Origin: Rahnella ecdela
GTDB lineage: Bacteria; Pseudomonadota; Gammaproteobacteria; Enterobacterales; Enterobacteriaceae
Reading direction: 5' to 3'
Assembly (NCBI RefSeq): GCF_019049625.1
Contig: NZ_JAFMOY010000131.1
Span: 1 to 64,000 of the forward strand
Length of the DNA: 64,000 nt
The translations under genes were made by a program, and so were the position numbers. Each line of letters starts with the position of its first letter. The stretch's first letter is position 1. The notes under the pieces were generated by a model. It had not been told where the DNA came from. It saw only the letters and a list, made by a program, of their open reading frames with translations, and searched no databases. This document shows positions 36,822 to 45,883 of the stretch, piece after piece.

Positions 36822-38417
36822 GTGCTAAGTACTTACAACATCACCATGCAATTCGGCAGCAAGCCGTTATTTGAAAACATTAACGTGAAATTTGGCGGCG
36901 GTAATCGTTATGGCCTGATTGGCGCGAACGGTTGTGGCAAGTCCACTTTCATGAAGATCCTCGGTGGCGATTTAGTGCCTTCTGGCGGTAACGTCGTTCT
37001 TGATCCGAACGAACGTCTGGGTAAATTACGCCAGGATCAGTTCGCCTTCGAACAGTTCAGCGTGCTGGACACCGTGATCATGGGCCACACCGAATTGTGG
37101 GAAGTGAAGGAAGAGCGCGACCGCATTTACGCAATGGCGGAAATGAGCGAAGAAGATGGCTACAAAGTGGCTGATCTGGAAGTCGCTTACGGTGAAATGG
37201 ACGGCTACAGCGCTGAATCTCGTGCCGGTGAGCTGCTGCTGGGCGTTGGTATTCCAGTTGAGCAACATTATGGCCCGATGAGTGAAATCGCACCGGGCTT
37301 TAAACTGCGTGTGCTTCTGGCGCAGGCGCTGTTTTCCGATCCGGAAATCCTGCTGCTCGACGAACCGACGAACAACCTGGACATCGATACCATTCGCTGG
37401 CTGGAGCAAGTGCTGAACGAACGTAACAGCACCATGATCATCATCTCGCATGACCGTCACTTCCTGAACATGGTGTGTACGCACATGGCGGATCTGGACT
37501 ACGGCGAACTTCGCGTATATCCGGGCAACTACGATGAATACATGACGGCGGCTACGCAGGCTCGTGAACTTCTCAGCGCCAACAACGCCAAGAAGAAAGC
37601 GCAGATTGCTGAACTGCAATCTTTCGTCAGCCGCTTCAGTGCCAACGCCTCCAAATCTAAACAGGCGACGTCCCGTGCCCGTCAGATTGACAAAATTCAG
37701 CTCGATGAAATCAAAGCATCCAGCCGTCAGAACCCTTACATGCGTTTTGAGCAGGACAAGAAATTGTTCCGTAACGCACTGGAAGTGGAAAAAATCACCA
37801 AAGGTTTCGATAACGGTCCGCTGTTTAAAAACCTCGGCCTGATGCTGGAAGTGGGCGAGAAAGTCGCGATTCTGGGCGCCAACGGTATCGGTAAATCGAC
37901 TCTGTTGAAAACGCTGGTCGGCGAGCACGAGCCGGAAAGCGGTTCAGTGAAATGGTCCGAAAACTCCAAAATCGGCTACTACGCGCAGGATCACGAATAT
38001 GAATTCGACGATACCCTGAACGTATTCGACTGGATGAGCCAGTGGAAATCCGAGAAAGACGACGAGCAGGCTGTGCGTGGCGTGCTAGGCCGTCTGCTGT
38101 TCGGCCAGGATGACATTAAGAAGAAAGTGAAAGTGCTTTCCGGTGGTGAAAAAGGTCGTATGTTATTCGGGAAACTGATGATGCAGCGTCCAAACATCCT
38201 GATTATGGATGAACCAACCAACCACCTGGATATGGAATCCATCGAATCGCTGAACATGGCGCTGGAAATGTACGAAGGTACGCTGATCTTCGTTTCCCAC
38301 GACCGTGAATTCGTCAGCTCTCTGGCAACCCGTATTCTGGAAATGACCCCGACCCGTGTTATCGACTTCTCGGGTAACTACGAAGATTACTTACGTAGTC
38401 AGGGTATCAATAGCTAA
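36822..38417 (+). CDS. ybiT: ABC-F ATPase YbiT
   Basis: This 531-residue ABC-F protein has two ATP-binding domains: Walker [10 protein letters not shown] and GANGIGKST, Walker [12 protein letters not shown] and [11 protein letters not shown], signature LSGGEKG in the second. A charged linker lies between ([24 protein letters not shown]). Near-identity with E. coli YbiT over its length supports the name. ABC-F proteins act on the ribosome in translation rather than as transporters. The start is a GTG. A strong terminator follows. Confidence 0.96.
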   Translation: MLSTYNITMQFGSKPLFENINVKFGGGNRYGLIGANGCGKSTFMKILGGDLVPSGGNVVLDPNERLGKLRQDQFAFEQFSVLDTVIMGHTELWEVKEERDRIYAMAEMSEEDGYKVADLEVAYGEMDGYSAESRAGELLLGVGIPVEQHYGPMSEIAPGFKLRVLLAQALFSDPEILLLDEPTNNLDIDTIRWLEQVLNERNSTMIIISHDRHFLNMVCTHMADLDYGELRVYPGNYDEYMTAATQARELLSANNAKKKAQIAELQSFVSRFSANASKSKQATSRARQIDKIQLDEIKASSRQNPYMRFEQDKKLFRNALEVEKITKGFDNGPLFKNLGLMLEVGEKVAILGANGIGKSTLLKTLVGEHEPESGSVKWSENSKIGYYAQDHEYEFDDTLNVFDWMSQWKSEKDDEQAVRGVLGRLLFGQDDIKKKVKVLSGGEKGRMLFGKLMMQRPNILIMDEPTNHLDMESIESLNMALEMYEGTLIFVSHDREFVSSLATRILEMTPTRVIDFSGNYEDYLRSQGINS

Positions 38418-38431
38418 TTATAGATCCCGCT

Positions 38432-38468
38432 AAAAAGGCCGCAACGGTTAACGTTGCGGCCTTTTTTT
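38432..38468 (+). terminator. Terminator of ybiT
   Basis: The 12-base stem GGCCGCAACG / CGTTGCGGCC is followed by seven T residues. It separates the backbone gene from the hcp-effector island. Confidence 0.95.
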
Positions 38469-38665
38469 ATGCCTCATAAATAAGTCTTAAAATTAGCATA
38501 TATATTCTATTTTATATTGATGATGTGAATGGCTTAAATAACACATCCCGATAATAAAACAATAGAGCTTGTATTTCAAAAAAAGCAGGAACAAACTCAT
38601 GCTCAAAATATGTCATTAACATCTTAATTTTAATTATCCATTCATGTAATTCATAAGGGACTAAT

Positions 38666-39145
38666 ATGGCAAACTTAACCTATCTCACCTTAAACGGACA
38701 AACCCAGGGACTGATCTCTGGCGGATGTTCTTCTATGGATTCAATTGGTAATAAAGCGCAAATAGGACACATCGACCAGATTATGGTCTATAGCATGAAA
38801 CACACCTTATCCCGCGCACAGAACGTGAATCATCACGTCGTAACCATCCTCAAGCAGATAGATAAATCCACGCCCTTGTTGGGAAAAGCCATTTCAGATA
38901 ATGAAATAATGACCTGTGATTTAGAACTGCAACGTATTAACAAAACCGGTATGGGCGAGTGTTATTTCAAGGTGAAGTTAACCGGTGCCCGTGTGACGAA
39001 TATCGACTTTATTGTGCCGCACAGCATTCTCGAGAGTGGAGCAGAAGCACAGGAAAGAGTGAGTTTCAGTTATGAAACGATCACATGGGAGCACTGTATT
39101 GCGGGCACAAGCGCTTACAGTTTATGGAATGAACGCGTTTATTGA
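38666..39145 (+). CDS. hcp: Hcp-family type VI secretion tube protein (orphan)
   Basis: This 159-residue protein has the enterobacterial Hcp pattern: YLTLNGQTQGLISGGC, the HVVTILKQIDKSTPLLGKAI region, ITWEHCIAGTSAYSLWNE end. Hcp hexamers form the tube expelled by type VI secretion and often carry small effectors in the lumen. No other type VI structural gene is in the window, so this is an auxiliary Hcp island that would rely on a system encoded elsewhere. It lies 13 bases ahead of the first effector-like gene and probably heads that operon. Upstream are about 200 AT-rich bases. Confidence 0.93.
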   Translation: MANLTYLTLNGQTQGLISGGCSSMDSIGNKAQIGHIDQIMVYSMKHTLSRAQNVNHHVVTILKQIDKSTPLLGKAISDNEIMTCDLELQRINKTGMGECYFKVKLTGARVTNIDFIVPHSILESGAEAQERVSFSYETITWEHCIAGTSAYSLWNERVY

Positions 39146-39158
39146 TCAGGGATGAAAA

Positions 39159-40034
39159 ATGACAGAACTCAGAGGTGCGGATTACTGGCGGCGGATGCAT
39201 GAAGGCCAGCGTATTTTGCGGGGGGAAGATACATTCAGTTCTTTCCCGAGCATGAACCCGGTGCAAAGGGATATGGCTTTCACGAATGGCACCTTCATAA
39301 CCGAAAATCGTTACATCATGTTGCTTACGCTGGAGGAAGCGCAGCAAGTCACTGATGAATTGCTCGGTGAGGTGGATGGTATTTTTTCCTATAACCTGGC
39401 ACCCGGTAACATTAAAGATATTCTGGAAGGCACCAGCAGTATTGGCAAAATGATGACTTTCGAGAATTCCGCGGGAGATATCGCATTTCGGTTTAAGTCG
39501 CTGGGTATCAGAGCAATTGAATACACCTTTAAGGGCAAGACGTACATTAAAATAACCGGCTATCCGGGGATGCGTCGTATTCTGGCGGGCACGCGTTACG
39601 CCGCAGATCATCCGCAAATGTTGGAAATGGGCATCGGGACCCGCGGGTTGGGGAGTGCGCTGATTAAAGGCACCCGATTTTGTATTTTTGCCTCGCTCGC
39701 CTGGCGAGTCATAGAACTGATTTTTAAATCTGACTACGACCTGGTCGATTTTCTTGGCGACATTACGATGGATGCAGCCAAGGCGGTGGTGGCGAGTGTG
39801 GTTATTGGGGTTATTGCTGGAGTATTGACTTTATGCAGCGTACCAATAGTTATTATTGCAGGCATTGTCATCATCGCAGGTGTATACCTAAATATCGATT
39901 TAAATAAATTAGATGATAAGCAGGGCCTGTCAGTAAGTTTAAAGGAAAAGCTGAGGTTTGCATTAACTGAGTATAAAAAAATCAATGAGTGGAACTTTAT
40001 ACACTCAGATCCACTGTTTAACTATGCATTATGA
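39159..40034 (+). CDS. Candidate Hcp-linked membrane effector, unit 1
   Basis: This 291-residue protein has no family I can name. Residues 1-150 are soluble (starting MTELRGADYWRRMHEGQR). Hydrophobic segments lie near 158-180 and 203-245, arranged like a helical hairpin, followed by an amphipathic charged end (LNKLDDKQGLSVSLKEKLR). The order hcp-this gene-small membrane gene is the usual layout for type VI effector-immunity pairs, and the membrane segments suggest a pore-forming or depolarising toxin. It shares residues 1-210 almost unchanged with the unit-2 protein but differs at the C-terminus. The role is inferred from context and topology only. Confidence 0.7.
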   Translation: MTELRGADYWRRMHEGQRILRGEDTFSSFPSMNPVQRDMAFTNGTFITENRYIMLLTLEEAQQVTDELLGEVDGIFSYNLAPGNIKDILEGTSSIGKMMTFENSAGDIAFRFKSLGIRAIEYTFKGKTYIKITGYPGMRRILAGTRYAADHPQMLEMGIGTRGLGSALIKGTRFCIFASLAWRVIELIFKSDYDLVDFLGDITMDAAKAVVASVVIGVIAGVLTLCSVPIVIIAGIVIIAGVYLNIDLNKLDDKQGLSVSLKEKLRFALTEYKKINEWNFIHSDPLFNYAL

Positions 40035-40047
40035 ATGGTATATTGAA

Positions 40048-40503
40048 ATGAACAAAAAATATATTCAACAATGGCTGATTTTCAAAGGTGGATCCATTAT
40101 TTTAATGGCCGTTTCCTTATGTTATGTTTATGGGGTTAATGATTTGGTGGAGACGTTTAATACCAAGTCATTAATTGTTTTGGGGGATGCCATTGAATAT
40201 AGTGGTAAGGTCATAATATGTATTGGTGGAATTCCTATGTTCATTTGGGTATTCTTCTTTGCATTGAAAATGTTGTTTAAGAAAGGTATCGAACCTTTTA
40301 AGAAATATACTACGATTGGCTATATTTGGATGGTCATTAGTGTAGTGTCTTTTGTTTTAGGCTTTATCGCATCTTTCGTCATTCCCTTTATCTTAATGGT
40401 ATCGCCCTATACCTCATGCAATGTAGGAAAATACAGCAGTTACTACGTGATTAACCCGGATCTGTGCAAAACCATTGTTCCTGACCAATGGATGAAAAAA
40501 TGA
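40048..40503 (+). CDS. Candidate membrane immunity protein, unit 1
   Basis: This 151-residue protein has three or four hydrophobic helices (about 12-32, 55-80, 90-125) and a C-terminal tail with two Cys (SPYTSCNVG ... DLCKTIVPDQW). It may belong to the DUF1240-type enterobacterial membrane proteins; that assignment is from memory and weak. Immunity to the preceding effector is inferred from pairing, size and membrane location, as for colicin-type pores. The last 45 residues match the unit-2 and unit-3 partners nearly perfectly while the first 100 diverge. Its TGA overlaps the ATG of the next effector. Confidence 0.7.
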   Translation: MNKKYIQQWLIFKGGSIILMAVSLCYVYGVNDLVETFNTKSLIVLGDAIEYSGKVIICIGGIPMFIWVFFFALKMLFKKGIEPFKKYTTIGYIWMVISVVSFVLGFIASFVIPFILMVSPYTSCNVGKYSSYYVINPDLCKTIVPDQWMKK

Positions 40504-41384
40504 CAGAACTCAGAGGTGCGGATTATTGGCGGCGCATGCATGAAGGCCAACGCATATTGCGCGGAGAAGATACTTTCAGTTCTTTCCCGAGCATGAACCC
40601 GGTGCAACGGGATATGGCTTTCGCAAATGGCACCTTCATTACCGAAAACCGTTACATCATGTTGCTTACGCTGGAGGAAGCACAGCAAGTCACCGACGAA
40701 TTACTCGGTGAGGTAGATGGTATTTTTTCCTATAAACTGGCACCCGGTAACATCAAAGATATTCTTGAAGGCACCAGCAGTATCGGCAAAATGATGACTT
40801 TCGAGAATTCCGCGGGAGATATCGCATTTCGGTTTAAGTCGCTGGGTATCAGAGCAATTGAATACACCTTTAAGGGCAAGACGTACATTAAAATAACCGG
40901 CTATCCGGGCATGCGTCGTATTCTGGCTGGCACGCGTTACGCAGCCGACCATCCGCAAATGCTGGAAATGGGCATCGGGATCCGCGGGCTGGGAAGTGCG
41001 CTGATTAAAGGCACCCGATTTTGTATTTTTGCTTCACTGGCGTGGCGAGTCATCGAACTGATTTTTAAGTCCGACTACGACCTGGTCGATTTCCTTGGCG
41101 ATATTGCGATGGATGCAGCAAAGGCGGTAGTGGCGAGTGTGGTTATCGGGGTTATTGCCGGGGGGATGTTAACATTAATCAGTGCGCCGATCGTACTTAC
41201 TACAATTGTAATTATAGCAGTAGGTATCGGGTTGAATTACAGCCTGAATGTGTTGGATGATCATTTTGGCCTTTCTGTAACTCTAAAACAGCAGATTAGA
41301 AACGCAATTAAGGAATACAAAAAGATATATGAGTGGAACTTTAGGCACTCAGGCGTACTGTTCAATTATACCTTAGGGAATTGA
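40500..41384 (+). CDS. Candidate Hcp-linked membrane effector, unit 2
   Basis: This 294-residue homologue of the unit-1 protein has residues 1-210 nearly identical, including the whole soluble domain. The final 80 residues differ markedly (IAGGMLTLISAPIVLTT, LNVLDDHFGLSVTLKQQIR). Membrane segments lie at the same places. Its ATG overlaps the preceding immunity stop (ATGA), and its own immunity candidate begins six bases after its stop. The divergent C-terminus is where the toxin-immunity contact would be expected. Confidence 0.7.
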   Translation: MTELRGADYWRRMHEGQRILRGEDTFSSFPSMNPVQRDMAFANGTFITENRYIMLLTLEEAQQVTDELLGEVDGIFSYKLAPGNIKDILEGTSSIGKMMTFENSAGDIAFRFKSLGIRAIEYTFKGKTYIKITGYPGMRRILAGTRYAADHPQMLEMGIGIRGLGSALIKGTRFCIFASLAWRVIELIFKSDYDLVDFLGDIAMDAAKAVVASVVIGVIAGGMLTLISAPIVLTTIVIIAVGIGLNYSLNVLDDHFGLSVTLKQQIRNAIKEYKKIYEWNFRHSGVLFNYTLGN

Positions 41385-41390
41385 TATTAA

Positions 41391-41846
41391 ATGAATAAAG
41401 AATACATACGACAATGGCTTGTATTTAAAGGTGGTGTTATTTTATTAATGGCTTTCTCTTTGGGTTACATTTATGTGGTTTTCTTTTATATGGAAATGGT
41501 GAATGTAAAATCATTAATCATTCATGGGGATGTAATAGAATTTAGTGGTAAAGTTTTAATTTGCATGGGTGGGATTCCAGCAATTGTATGGACATTTTTT
41601 TGTTCATTAAAAATGCTCTTTAAGAAAGGCATTCAGCCCTTTAAGAAATACACGGCGATCGGTTATATATGGATGATTATAAGTGTAGCGTCTTTTTTGT
41701 TAGGGTTTATCGCCGCTTTCGTCATCCCCTTTATCTTAATGGCGTCGCCCTATACCTCATGCAATGTAGGAAAGTACAGCAGTTACTACGTGATTAACCC
41801 GGATCTGTGCAAAACCATTGTTCCTGACCAATGGGTGAAAAAATGA
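41391..41846 (+). CDS. Candidate membrane immunity protein, unit 2
   Basis: This 151-residue multi-helix membrane protein is homologous to the unit-1 immunity candidate, starting MNKEYIRQWLVFKGG. It differs mostly in the loop after helix 1 (VVFFYMEMVNVKSLIIHGD) and matches in the C-terminal 45 residues. Specific protection against effector 2 is the expected role. Its TGA overlaps the ATG of the deleted third effector. Confidence 0.7.
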   Translation: MNKEYIRQWLVFKGGVILLMAFSLGYIYVVFFYMEMVNVKSLIIHGDVIEFSGKVLICMGGIPAIVWTFFCSLKMLFKKGIQPFKKYTAIGYIWMIISVASFLLGFIAAFVIPFILMASPYTSCNVGKYSSYYVINPDLCKTIVPDQWVKK

Positions 41847-42346
41847 CAGAACTCAGAGGTGCGGATTACTGGCGGCAGATTCTTGAAGGCACCCGATATG
41901 CGGTAGATCATCCGCAGATGCTGGAAATGGGCATCGGGACCCGCGGGCTGGGAAGTGCGCTGATTAAAGGCACCCGGTTTTGTATTTTTGCCTCGCTCGC
42001 CTGGCGCGCCATTGAACTGATTTTTAAGTCCGACTATGACCTTGTTGATTTTCTTGGCGACATTACGATGGATGCAGCCAAGGCGGTGGTGGCGAGTGTG
42101 ATTATCGGGCTTATTGCAGGAGTATTGACTTTAGGCAGTTTACCGGTAGTTGTCATTGTAGGGTTTGTGATTATAGCAGGTATTGTTTTAAATATAGGTC
42201 TAAACAAATTAGATGATCACCTCCTGCTTTCAGTGAGCCTAAAACAAAAACTACGTGATGCTTTGGCAGAATACCAAAGAATAACAGATTGGAATGTTAG
42301 ATATTCAAAGCCGTTGTATAATTATTCATTGGGTAACGGATATTAA
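41843..42346 (+). pseudogene. Internally deleted third effector (N-terminal domain missing)
   Basis: This 167-codon frame starts with the same eleven residues as effectors 1 and 2 (MTELRGADYWR) and then jumps to the equivalent of residue 141 (ILEGTRYAVDHPQMLEMG). An in-frame deletion thus removed about 128 codons, the whole soluble domain. Both membrane segments and a distinct C-terminus (ending DWNVRYSKPLYNYSLGNGY) remain. It may be inactive, a relic keeping its immunity gene in frame, or a minimal membrane peptide of unknown activity. Confidence 0.65.
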
Positions 42347-42347
42347 A

Positions 42348-42800
42348 GTGAAAAAAGACATCCAGCAATGGCTGGTTTTCAAAGCTGCCGCTATTTTTAT
42401 AATGGCGATATCGGTGGGCTTCATTTATGTGATTTGTTTTTATATGGAAATGGTTAATGTGAAATCATTAATTATTCAGGGTGATGTTATAGAGTTCAGC
42501 GGTAAAGTTATAATTTGTATGGGTGGGATACCCATGTTCATCTGGATGTTCTTTTTTGCTTTTAGAATGCTTATTAAAAAAGGCCCCGGAACAATAAAAA
42601 CAAAAACTCGCATTGGTTCCGTTTGGGGAGGGGTTAGTATCGTGGCATTTTTTGCAGGTTTTATCGCCGCTTTCGTCATCCCCTTTATCTTAATGGCGTC
42701 GCCCTATACCTCATGCAATATGGGAAAGTACAGCAGTTACTACGTGATTAACCCGGATCTGTGCAAAACCATTGTTCCTGATCAATGGGTGAAAAAATGA
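42348..42800 (+). CDS. Candidate membrane immunity protein, unit 3
   Basis: This 150-residue homologue of the other immunity candidates starts at GTG one base after the preceding stop. Its central region differs (MLIKKGPGTIKTKTRIGSVWGG), while the C-terminal tail is nearly identical to units 1 and 2. Because its effector lacks the N-terminal domain, it may act as an orphan immunity gene protecting against related effectors of neighbouring strains. Confidence 0.68.
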   Translation: MKKDIQQWLVFKAAAIFIMAISVGFIYVICFYMEMVNVKSLIIQGDVIEFSGKVIICMGGIPMFIWMFFFAFRMLIKKGPGTIKTKTRIGSVWGGVSIVAFFAGFIAAFVIPFILMASPYTSCNMGKYSSYYVINPDLCKTIVPDQWVKK

Positions 42801-43261
42801 GAGAATACACATGGTAAAAATGGTTTTTTTATAAATTACTTACGGTGTTTTTGGTATGTGTTTTCTTAGGTTTGATATATTTCGTCATTAACTTTGGAGA
42901 GCTCTATCAGGTGCTTTCCTTGTTAAGACACAAAGATATTATTATATTTGACCGCGGCAGCTTTGCAGCAGTCGGCGGAATGCCTATTCTGGTTTACATA
43001 TTATTTTTTTCATCGCGCACGTTGTTTTCAAAAGGCCTGCTGGCACCCAAAAAACCTACTGCCCTTGGAAAGGTTTGGATGTATTTGAGCGTAGCTGTTT
43101 TTGCCTTTTCTTACATTGCTATGTGGATAATCCCCTTTGTACTGATGGCCTCACCTTATACACGCTGTCACGAAGAAAAACTCAGCGCTTACTATGTTAT
43201 CGACCCACAACTCTGCAAAACTATCACACCAAAACACTGGCAGTCTTATGATGATAAGTAA
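42797..43261 (+). pseudogene. Fourth immunity-like gene without effector, with in-frame stop at codon 7
   Basis: The ATG overlaps the unit-3 stop just as at the other junctions, but it begins an immunity-like protein directly. Codons 1-6 read MREYTW, then TAA, and the same frame continues KWFFYKLLTVFLVCVFLGLIY to a normal C-terminus (MASPYTRCHEE ... DPQLCKTITPKHW). A GTG at 42845 could restart translation, giving 138 residues lacking part of helix 1. The sequence is more divergent than units 1-3. It is either a decayed immunity gene or one using reinitiation. Confidence 0.6.
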
Positions 43262-43329
43262 CGCCAGTGTTTAACGGGCGGAGACAAACTGCTCGTTTTT
43301 ATCCGAGGTTTACAGCACCCGACTTTCTA

Positions 43330-44091
43330 TCAATAATCCCCACACACTTCACAGCTCGGGTCTTTCATCAGTTTCATCTCGCGGAACTGCAACGTCATGG
43401 CGTCGAACATCAGCAGTTTTCCGCGCGGAGTTTCGCCAAATTTTGTCAGCAGTTTGATGGTTTCCATCGCCTGCAAACTGCCAATGGTGCCGACCAGAGG
43501 GGCCATGACCCCTGCTTCCACGCAGGTCAGCGCATTTTCGCCAAACAACCGGCTCAGACAGCGGTAGCAGGGCTCCTGCGGCTGGTAGGTAAACACGCTG
43601 AGCTGGCCTTCCATACGAATGGCGGCGCCGGAAACCAGCGGTTTTTTCTGCGCGAAACATTCACTGTTCAGCTGATTACGCGTCGTGACATTGTCAGTGC
43701 AGTCAACCACCACGTCGCAGGCGGCGATCAACTCACGTAACAAAGCTTCATCCGCCTGTGCATTAATCTGATGTAAGCGGATATGCGGATTGATTGCCGC
43801 CAGCGCTATCGCGGCGGATTCGACTTTCGGCATTCCGATCCGCTCGTCAGTATGCAGTGTCTGGCGTTGCAGGTTAGAAAGCGAAACCGTATCGAAATCC
43901 AGCAGCGTTAATGTGCCCGTACCGGCTGCCGCCAGATATTGCGCGGCGGCACAGCCTAAACCCCCCAGTCCGACAATCAGCGCATGGCTGGCTTTCAGTT
44001 GCTCCTGTGCGTCAAAATCAAACCCTTTCAGCACAATCTGGCGGTTATAGCGCAGGGTTTCAGCGTCTGTCAGTTCCGGCAGAGTGGTCAT
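43330..44091 (-). CDS. moeB: Molybdopterin-synthase adenylyltransferase MoeB
   Basis: This 253-residue ThiF/E1-like enzyme has nucleotide motif GLGGLGCAAAQYLAAAG, and zinc ligands CYRC (near residue 172) and CEVC near the end. It adenylates the MoaD C-terminus so that MoaD can receive sulfur for molybdopterin. It lies two bases after moeA, as in E. coli. The product supports the molybdoenzyme encoded near 14 kb among others. Confidence 0.96.
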   Translation of the reverse strand: MTTLPELTDAETLRYNRQIVLKGFDFDAQEQLKASHALIVGLGGLGCAAAQYLAAAGTGTLTLLDFDTVSLSNLQRQTLHTDERIGMPKVESAAIALAAINPHIRLHQINAQADEALLRELIAACDVVVDCTDNVTTRNQLNSECFAQKKPLVSGAAIRMEGQLSVFTYQPQEPCYRCLSRLFGENALTCVEAGVMAPLVGTIGSLQAMETIKLLTKFGETPRGKLLMFDAMTLQFREMKLMKDPSCEVCGDY

Positions 44092-44093
44092 TT

Positions 44094-45335
44094 TCAGCTC
44101 CGCAGCAGGGCGTTAAAAGGTTCGACTTCAACAATGTCGCCTGCCGAAATGCTGCCGCGTTCACGCTCAAGCACAATAAAACAGTTGGCCTGACTGAATG
44201 AGCTGAACACGTGCGAACCCTGATGGCCGGTCGTTCGCACTTCCAGCTGACCTTCTGTATTTGTGCTGAAAATGCCGCGCTGGAAATCGAGGCGGCCGGG
44301 TGCTTTTTTCAGTGGAGTCACGGCTTTCGCCTTCAGGCGTGGCGGAAACTGCCAGGCACTGTGGCCGGAAAGCTGAGCGATGAATGGCTGAACCAGCTGA
44401 TAAAACGTCAGTGCAGCGGACACCGGATTACCCGGCAGACCGCAGAACCAGCTGTCTTTGAGTTTTCCGAATGCAAAAGGTTTGCCCGGTTTCATGGCCA
44501 GTTTCCAGAAACCAATTTCGCCCAGTTCATCCAGCATCTGTTTGGTGTAATCGGCTTCACCGACGGAAACGCCGCCGCTGGAAATCACCAAATCAGCAAA
44601 TTCATTGGCTTCTTCAAACGCTTTACGCAGTGCCTGCGGATCGTCGCGGATAATCCCTAAATCCAGCACAGTACAACCGAGTTGCTCAAGCATCAGACGC
44701 ACTGCAAAACGGTTAGTATCATAAATCTGGCCTTCCTGCAGCGGCGTGCCGACAGGCTGCAGCTCATCACCGGTAGAAAATACGGCGACTTTCAGCGATT
44801 TCCAGACCTGAACTTCAGTTACGCCAAGTGACGCCAGCAGCGGTAATTCTGCAGCACCCAGTCGCACACCCGCAGGCAGCACGCTGTCGCCTTGCTTGAT
44901 GTCGTCGCCGGTCAGGCGGATGTTCTGGCCTTGTTCCGCCGTCGCTGTGAAACGGACTCCAGCTTCTGACACTTCCGCCTGTTCCTGCATGATGACCGCA
45001 TCGGCACCCGCGGGAACCGGCGCGCCGGTCATGATACGGATACAGGTTCCGGCAGGCCATTCGCCGTGGAAAGGTGCACCTGCAAAGGCTTTACCGGCCA
45101 CCGGCAACACCGCGCCGTCGTGCAGATCTGAGCAGCGCAGGGCATAACCGTCCATCGCGGAGTTATCAAAAGGCGGAACAAAAATCGGTGAAAGCACCGG
45201 TGCGGCAGTAATGCGCCCCGCAGCAGTCGCCAGCGGCAGAGATTCGGCATCCTGCGCTGTTTTTTTCGGAACGTAAGCGCGCATTTTATCCAGCGCTTCC
45301 TGAAGTGAGATCAAACCTGCAGTGTTGAATTCCAT
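44094..45335 (-). CDS. moeA: Molybdopterin molybdenumtransferase MoeA
   Basis: This 413-residue protein has MoeA signatures: [32 protein letters not shown], the [13 protein letters not shown] insertion-site loop, and [17 protein letters not shown]. It inserts molybdate into adenylylated molybdopterin. The ATG at MEFNTAG has AAGGAA at normal spacing; a TTG one codon earlier is unlikely. It leads the moeA-moeB operon. Confidence 0.96.
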   Translation of the reverse strand: MEFNTAGLISLQEALDKMRAYVPKKTAQDAESLPLATAAGRITAAPVLSPIFVPPFDNSAMDGYALRCSDLHDGAVLPVAGKAFAGAPFHGEWPAGTCIRIMTGAPVPAGADAVIMQEQAEVSEAGVRFTATAEQGQNIRLTGDDIKQGDSVLPAGVRLGAAELPLLASLGVTEVQVWKSLKVAVFSTGDELQPVGTPLQEGQIYDTNRFAVRLMLEQLGCTVLDLGIIRDDPQALRKAFEEANEFADLVISSGGVSVGEADYTKQMLDELGEIGFWKLAMKPGKPFAFGKLKDSWFCGLPGNPVSAALTFYQLVQPFIAQLSGHSAWQFPPRLKAKAVTPLKKAPGRLDFQRGIFSTNTEGQLEVRTTGHQGSHVFSSFSQANCFIVLERERGSISAGDIVEVEPFNALLRS

Positions 45336-45580
45336 CAAAATTCCTTAGTGATTCAGCCCGTCGGCGCGGGCGTACTTACCAGAGACGGACGGGAAATTGG
45401 GGCATGCCTATAGTATGACAGAGAAACGGGACGAACCAAAAACCGCTGAAGGCCTAAAAACTTCGTGGGGATTTCTGAAAAATTGAGATCGATCCCAAAA
45501 ATACGAATGTAACGCGGTTATGATAGTTGCCGTTATTTGTGACTTGTGTCACATATCTGTCATATACACAGGAATAACCG

Positions 45581-45814
45581 GTGCTTAAAAAAAATCGCCA
45601 TCAGGCCATCCTTCAGTTAGTAGAACAACATGAAGTGTTACAGGTTAGCGAACTGGCACAATCGCTGGATGTGAGTCTTGAAACGATCCGACGTGATCTG
45701 AGTGAAATGCAGGACAAAGGTTTGATCCTGCGCCGTCATGGACGCGCTCGTCGTCTGGTCGCTCAGCCTGAGACATCCTGGCTAAACAGTTTGCAGCGCT
45801 GCCCGCAGATGTAA
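45581..45814 (+). CDS. Minimal DeoR-type helix-turn-helix protein
   Basis: This 77-residue protein contains only the DeoR-family DNA-binding domain (ILQLVEQHEVLQVSELAQSLDVSLETIRRDLSEMQDKGLILRRHG over residues 10-55) and lacks the sugar-phosphate effector domain of full-length relatives. An AGGAATAACC stretch precedes the start and a strong terminator follows, so it could be a real small regulator rather than debris. Alternatively it is a truncated remnant. Divergent from moeA. Confidence 0.65.
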   Translation: MLKKNRHQAILQLVEQHEVLQVSELAQSLDVSLETIRRDLSEMQDKGLILRRHGRARRLVAQPETSWLNSLQRCPQM

Positions 45815-45831
45815 AGGCGCAGTCATATAAG

Positions 45832-45866
45832 AAAAGGGAAGGCTCCACAGAGTCTTCCCTTTTTTA
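45832..45866. terminator. Terminator after the small DeoR-type gene
   Basis: The stem AAGGGAAGGCTC / GAGTCTTCCCTT (one G-U-type pair) is followed by six T residues. The A-run on the left makes it usable for the convergent transporter gene. Confidence 0.85.
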
Positions 45867-45883
45867 TGCGTAAAGTTCAGTGA

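Larger units (their letters stand above)
39159..42800 (+). repeat. Tandem array of about 1.34-kb effector-immunity units
   Basis: Units begin at 39159, 40500 and 41843 with the same sequence ATGACAGAACTCAGAGGTGC. The first two are 1,341 and 1,343 bases apart; the third unit is shorter through the internal deletion. Nucleotide identity is very high from the immunity 3' end through the effector 5' two thirds, and low in between. Confidence 0.85.

Noticed and set aside
37026-37928. 300-codon frame antisense to ybiT
   Set aside because: Mirror of the ABC-F coding pattern; no ribosome site and no plausible protein.
39159-42800. Tandem repeats considered as CRISPR or integron cassettes
   Set aside because: Units are 1.3-kb coding repeats with no short direct repeats with spacers, no attC-like sites and no integrase.
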